A DNA stretch of 10,336 bases, from contig DAIRGS010000248.1 of NCBI GenBank assembly GCA_036794395.1, positions 1 to 10,336 on the forward strand. Reading direction: 5' to 3'. Every line of letters begins with the position of its first letter. Positions within the stretch are counted from its first letter, which is position 1. Positions 6,930 to 10,336 of the stretch are shown here, piece by piece. A program made the translations under genes and the position numbers. The DNA comes from DASXMX01 sp036794395. GTDB lineage: Bacteria; Planctomycetota; Phycisphaerae; Tepidisphaerales; Tepidisphaeraceae. The notes beneath the pieces were generated by a model that was given only the letters and a program-made list of their open reading frames with translations, was not told the origin of the DNA and made no database searches.

Positions 6930-8060
6930 ATGAGTAAGAAAAAGGTATACGGCCTGAAGGAAATGACTGCGCTGAAAGCGGTTCCAGCGCCGAATTTGAG
7001 TTACGAGCCTCCACGCCCCAAGAAATATAATCCGCCCATTGCGCTGGTTGGCTGCGGCGGAGTGTCGCCAAGACATCTTGAGGCCTATCGGGAGATGGGG
7101 CTCAATGTTGTTGCGCTGTGCGATCGGCATCATGAACGGGCCGAGGAACGGCGGAGGGCGTTTTTTCCTTCCGCCGCGATCTATACCGATTATTGGGAGA
7201 TGCTTAAGAGGGACGACATTGAAGTCGTGGATATCACGACGCATCCCAAAGACCGAAACGATCAGATTCGCGAAGCGCTGAGAGCGGGAAAGCATGTTCT
7301 GAGCCAGAAACCGTTTGTGATGGATCTGGATCTGGGTGAGCGATTGGTGGAGTTGGCGGAGAAGAAGGGGGTCCAGTTAGCGGTCAATCAGAATGGCCGG
7401 TGGGCGCCGCATTTCAGTTATGTCCGCCAGGCGATTGCAAAGGGATTGATTGGTGAGGTATCCGCCGCGCACCTCGCGGTGCATTGGGATCATGAGTGGA
7501 TCCAGTCGACGCGGTTTAATAAACTCCACCACATCGTGCTTTACGATTTTGGGATTCACTGGTTTGACATCGTTCATTGCCTGATGAATGGGCGGAAGGC
7601 AAAGAAAGTTTTTTCGACGCTGACGCGGGCGGGGTATCAGAAGTCCAAACCGCCGCTTTTGGGTCAATCGATGATCGAATATGAAGGGGGGCAAGCGAGC
7701 GTGGTGTTTAACGCGATCACGAAGTTTGGTCACCTCGATCACACGTTTGTGAGCGGGTCGCTTGGCACAATATCGAGCGGGGGGCGTGACCTCACGCATC
7801 AGAAAGTATCGCTTTACACGCATAAAGGTGTTGCAACCCCACGGCTTCGGGGGACGTGGTTTGTCGAGGGATTCATGGGCACGATGGGGGAGCTGTTATG
7901 CGCCATCGAGGAGAAGCGTCAGCCGGGCAATTCGGCGGCGGATAACCTTGCCGGGCTGGCGCTCTGCTTTGCGGCAGTACGGAGCGCCGAAACGGGGCAG
8001 CCAGAGCGGGTGGGAAACGTCAGGCGGGTATCAGCGACCACGTGTTCAATTTCAATCTAA
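6930..8060 (+). CDS. Gfo/Idh/MocA family oxidoreductase, QKP type
   Basis: A 376-residue cytosolic NAD(P)-dependent oxidoreductase, clearly a different subfamily from its upstream neighbour. A polar, proline-rich extension of about 35 residues precedes the Rossmann fold. The cofactor loop is LVGCGGVS (39-46), a regular GxGG form. The EKP motif reads SQKP (125-128), keeping catalytic Lys127. The C-terminal motif is DFGIHWFD (206-213), with the canonical Asp206 and His210. QKP in place of EKP recurs in Gfo/Idh/MocA subgroups and does not by itself imply inactivity. The gene starts 3 bp after the previous stop and closes the operon. Two such enzymes in series could oxidise and re-reduce different carbons of one sugar or cyclitol, with a keto intermediate between; that is inference. 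Confidence 0.9.
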   Translation: MSKKKVYGLKEMTALKAVPAPNLSYEPPRPKKYNPPIALVGCGGVSPRHLEAYREMGLNVVALCDRHHERAEERRRAFFPSAAIYTDYWEMLKRDDIEVVDITTHPKDRNDQIREALRAGKHVLSQKPFVMDLDLGERLVELAEKKGVQLAVNQNGRWAPHFSYVRQAIAKGLIGEVSAAHLAVHWDHEWIQSTRFNKLHHIVLYDFGIHWFDIVHCLMNGRKAKKVFSTLTRAGYQKSKPPLLGQSMIEYEGGQASVVFNAITKFGHLDHTFVSGSLGTISSGGRDLTHQKVSLYTHKGVATPRLRGTWFVEGFMGTMGELLCAIEEKRQPGNSAADNLAGLALCFAAVRSAETGQPERVGNVRRVSATTCSISI

Positions 8061-8072
8061 TGATGGCAAAGG

Positions 8073-8097
8073 CGTTCGGATGAAACGTAATCCAACG
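8073..8097 (+). terminator. Possible stem-loop at operon 3' end
   Basis: CGTT(C)GGAT at 8073-8081 pairs with ATCCAACG at 8090-8097. This gives 8 base pairs with one bulged C and an 8-nt loop, starting 12 nt after the last operon stop codon. No U-tract follows, so it is not a textbook intrinsic terminator and may only be a 3'-protecting stem. A second weak pairing (GGCGTTC 8071-8077 with GAACGCC 8116-8122) has a 38-nt loop. The rest of 8061-8277 holds no gene or clear promoter that I can see. Confidence 0.25.
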
Positions 8098-8277
8098 AAG
8101 CGCTCAGGTCGATAGGAACGCCGATCATTTTCAACGGCCGATAAACGAGGTATGCTCGGGTCGTTCGAGTCTTTTGGGGGTATGCGGTCGTGCGTATCGC
8201 CAAGAGGCAATGACTTCGCCGCGCGAAAGTCTGCGATTGAGTAGTGGAGGCGCCGCTAAAAGCGGGATTGAACTGCG

Positions 8278-10183
8278 ATGGGACAGATGAATCTTCTCCA
8301 AGCACTCCAGCTCGCGATGGGACACTATCAGGCGCGCCGGCTGGGAGAGGCCGAAGCCATTTACCGGGAGATCCTATCGATCGATGCGTCGAATGCTGAT
8401 GCGATTGGGATGCTGGGATTGGTTGCGTTTGGTGCCGGAAATGCCGATGCGGCGTGCGATTTGATTCGTCAGGCGATTTCACTTCAGCCTGGGCATGCCA
8501 AGTTTCGTAACGACCTGGGTTTGATCTATTCGGCGATGGGGAAAAACGACGATGCCATCGTGACGTTTCGTGAGGCGATCGCGATCCGGCACAATTATGT
8601 CGAGGCATTCAATAACCTGGGGACGGTTCTAAAGAGAAAGATGCGGCTGGATGAGGCAATCGCCGCGTATGAACGGGCGACCCAGTTGTTTCCCGGGTTT
8701 GCCGAGGCGTATTACAACCTTGGGAATTGTCTGAAAGAGCGCGGACGGCCGGATGAGGCAATTGCAGCCTTTCGCGGCGCTCTGGTGGCCCGGCCGGATT
8801 TTGCTGAAGCGCTGTGTAATCTGGGCACGGTTTTGAAAGATGTGGGCGAACATGCCGAGGCGGTGGCGAGCCAGCGCCGGGCCGAGGAGCTCAAGCCAGA
8901 TGCGGGGATTGCCAGCACTTATCTGTGCACGCTTCAATTTGATCCTGCCCAGAGTCTTCGGCACATCCTGGCCGAGCATGGGCGATGGGATCGAACTTAT
9001 GCCCAGCCATTGGGCGCTTCTGTGGCGGCGCATGCTAATGATCCGGCTCCTGATCGAAAGCTGCGAGTCGGATATGTTTCGCCGGACCTTTGCCTGCATC
9101 CGGTGGCGTACTGCCTGATGCCGGTGTTTCAAAACCACGATCACAGTTCGTACGAAGTGTTTTGTTACAGCGATGTGGAACATGCAGATGCGATGACCGC
9201 TCAATTTCGGTCGCACGTTGACGTATGGCGAAATACGCGGGGACTGCGGGATTCGCAGCTCGCGGAATTAATGCAGCAGGACGGAATCGATGTGTTGATC
9301 GATCTCGCGGGGCACAGCAATGGCAACCGCCTGATGGCCTTTGCGCGGCGGCCGGCGCCAGTGCAGATCAACTGGCTGGGGTGGCCGGGCACGACGGGCA
9401 TGTCGGCGATGAATTACCGGATCAGCGATCGGTACATCGACTCNNNNNNNNNNCAAGGTGCTGAGCGACGACTCCAGCAAGGTTGTCATCGACTCGCCCG
9501 AGGCGAAGTTTGCCGAAGAAACGCTGTATCTTCCCGACAGCTTCTGGTGCTTTGATCCGATGACGGTCGAGACCGAGCCGAACGAGCTGCCGGCATTAAC
9601 CGCGGGGCATGTGACGTTCGGATGTACGAACAACTTTGGGAAGATCACGGGATTGACGTTGGACCTGTGGAGCGCCGTGATGAATGCCGTTCCGGGTTCG
9701 ACGCTGCTGCTGAGAGCGCCGTCAGAGGGGGCGCGTCGGAGGGTATTGGATCGTCTGGCGCAAAATGGGATTAGTCGAGAAAGGGTGGAGTTCGCGGGCA
9801 AACTTCCGCGGCAGGACTATTGGAAATTCTATCACAGGATCGACATCAATTTAGATGCGACGCCATACAACGGCCATGTAACGACGATGGATTCGCTGTA
9901 CATGGGCGTGCCGATGGTCTCGCTGGCGGGGGGTATGCCTTTGGCGCGGGCGGGATACAGCATCCTTTCGAACGTGGGATTGGGGGATTTCGCGGCTCAC
10001 GAGCGGGGTCGATTCGTAGAGATCGCAGTGGCGGCGGCGAACGATCTAACCCGATTATCGGAGCTGCGGGCGACGCTTCGGGATCGAATGAAGCGTTCAC
10101 CGATGATGGATGCGGCTGGATTTACCCGCAATATCGAAAAGTTGTATCGCCAGGCATGGCGGAAATGGTGTGCAAACAGGTAA
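8278..10183 (+). CDS. TPR-repeat O-GlcNAc transferase-like glycosyltransferase (SPINDLY/OGT type), split by a scaffold gap
   Basis: Six 34-residue TPR units fill residues 6-208 (about 6-38, 39-72, 73-106, 107-140, 141-174, 175-208). They lead into a GT41-type catalytic domain like eukaryotic OGT/SPINDLY and its many bacterial relatives, which transfer sugar from UDP- or GDP-sugar to proteins. GYVSPDLCLHPVAY (265-278) carries His274, which aligns with the active-site His of OGT. DLAGHSNGNRL and WLGWPGTTGM follow. After the gap, FGCTNNFGKIT contains the Lys corresponding to the conserved nucleotide-sugar Lys, and ATPYNGHVTTMDSLYMGVP is the UDP-binding block. The 10-N gap at 9444-9453 shifts the apparent frame: codons begin at 8278 before it and in the 9458 frame after it. 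Removing 9444-9495 at a shared 9-bp sequence restores one 617-residue frame. An in-frame TAA at 8257 limits the start; ATG 8278 or 8287 is possible. The N-terminus has no signal peptide, so it is probably cytosolic. Confidence 0.88.
9444..9453. other. Scaffold gap (10 N)
   Basis: Ten N bases, a common placeholder length for a join of unknown or negative size, interrupt the catalytic domain of the glycosyltransferase. The 9-mer CATCGACTC occurs just before the gap (9435-9443) and again at 9487-9495, in the same codon phase. The 33 bases at 9454-9486 may therefore be an untrimmed or alternative contig end rather than real extra sequence. Confidence 0.95.
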
Positions 10184-10302
10184 TTCGATTTACCGCGACT
10201 CCTGAATCCGCTTGCCAAGTAGAAAACTATCAAGCAATATGGATGTGTGCCAGCATTTTCAACCGGCGAGCGGAATTGACTCAGGGCAATCGCATATGCG
10301 CT

Positions 10303-10336
10303 CAGCGGGAGTGCGAGGCTCCTGCCGAGCCGCGTT
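10303..10336. repeat. REP-like GC-rich hairpin at right edge
   Basis: GGCTC (10317-10321) and GAGCC (10327-10331) form a stem around CTGCC, extended by two more pairs (10314-10315 with 10333-10334) across one A-G mismatch. The flank GCGGGAGTGCGAGGCTCCTGCCGAGCC closely resembles, from memory, an intergenic palindromic repeat seen many times in some planctomycete genomes. It lies about 120 bp beyond the glycosyltransferase stop, and the window ends inside or just after it. The rest of 10184-10302 shows only a chance-level palindrome, CGCATATGCG, at 10291-10300. Confidence 0.5.

Larger units (their letters stand above)
1528..8060 (+). other. Seven-gene operon of sugar/polyol-type metabolism
   Basis: Seven same-strand genes lie nearly without spacing. 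Junctions are 6 bp (SDR/ROK, from the ATG), then ATGA overlaps at 3195-3198 and 3974-3977, GTGA at 5011-5014, ATGA at 5850-5853, and a 3-bp gap (6927-6929). This implies one mRNA with translational coupling, which also explains why most internal genes lack good ribosome binding sites. Three nucleotide-dependent oxidoreductases, a ROK protein, a phosphosugar-binding protein, a lactonase-like hydrolase and a MetE-like protein suggest a catabolic route. No transporter or regulator is included. Confidence 0.85.

Noticed and set aside
8182..8244. 20-codon ORF between the operon and the glycosyltransferase gene
   Set aside because: Very short, no ribosome site and no recognisable sequence; expected by chance.
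9458..10183. Reading the post-gap part as a separate glycosyltransferase gene starting at GTG 9458
   Set aside because: Its sequence continues the GT41 domain begun before the gap; the frame change depends on the arbitrary 10-N length.
1..10336. CRISPR array, tRNA, rRNA, transposase or phage genes
   Set aside because: I looked for spaced direct repeats, tRNA-like cloverleafs and DDE/tyrosine recombinase motifs in the translations and found none.

Overview
The window looks like a chromosomal segment of an uncultured, moderately high-GC bacterium, most likely Planctomycetota (possibly Phycisphaerae). This rests on a TPR/SPINDLY-type O-GlcNAc-transferase-like gene, an operon of Gfo/Idh/MocA, ROK, SIS and MBL-fold genes, generally weak Shine-Dalgarno sequences, and short GC-rich hairpin repeats at both ends. 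The taxonomy is inference. A 10-N run at 9444-9453 marks a draft or metagenomic scaffold.

Layout. Positions 1-384 are repeat-rich and hold no gene I can defend: an 18-bp imperfect tandem repeat at the left edge and a REP-like hairpin at 199-217. A lone minus-strand gene (385-1383) follows. It has visibly lower GC than its neighbours and encodes an unrecognised 332-residue protein whose C-terminal third resembles the helix-hairpin-helix/Asp core of HhH-GPD DNA glycosylases. After a 144-bp divergent gap comes a compact seven-gene plus-strand operon (1528-8060): SDR oxidoreductase, ROK-family kinase-like protein, SIS-domain phosphosugar-binding protein, short MetE-like methyltransferase, UlaG-like MBL-fold hydrolase, and two different Gfo/Idh/MocA oxidoreductases. 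Four of its junctions are 4-bp ATGA/GTGA overlaps and the other two gaps are only 6 and 3 bp, so it is almost certainly one transcript. After 217 bp comes a TPR glycosyltransferase gene (8278-10183) interrupted by the scaffold gap, then a short tail ending in a second REP-like hairpin.

How the genes may work together. Three NAD(P)-type oxidoreductases, a lactonase-like hydrolase, a sugar-kinase-like protein and a phosphosugar-binding protein suggest oxidation of a sugar or polyol through a keto or lactone intermediate. The MetE-like protein is the odd member. It keeps the complete zinc-ligand set, so a methyl-transfer step on a methylated substrate is possible. The operon encodes no transporter, regulator or glycoside hydrolase here, and its substrate cannot be read from sequence. 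The best candidates for a second look are this operon, its zinc-motif-less ROK protein, the MetE-like enzyme in a sugar context, and the repairable gap in the glycosyltransferase gene.
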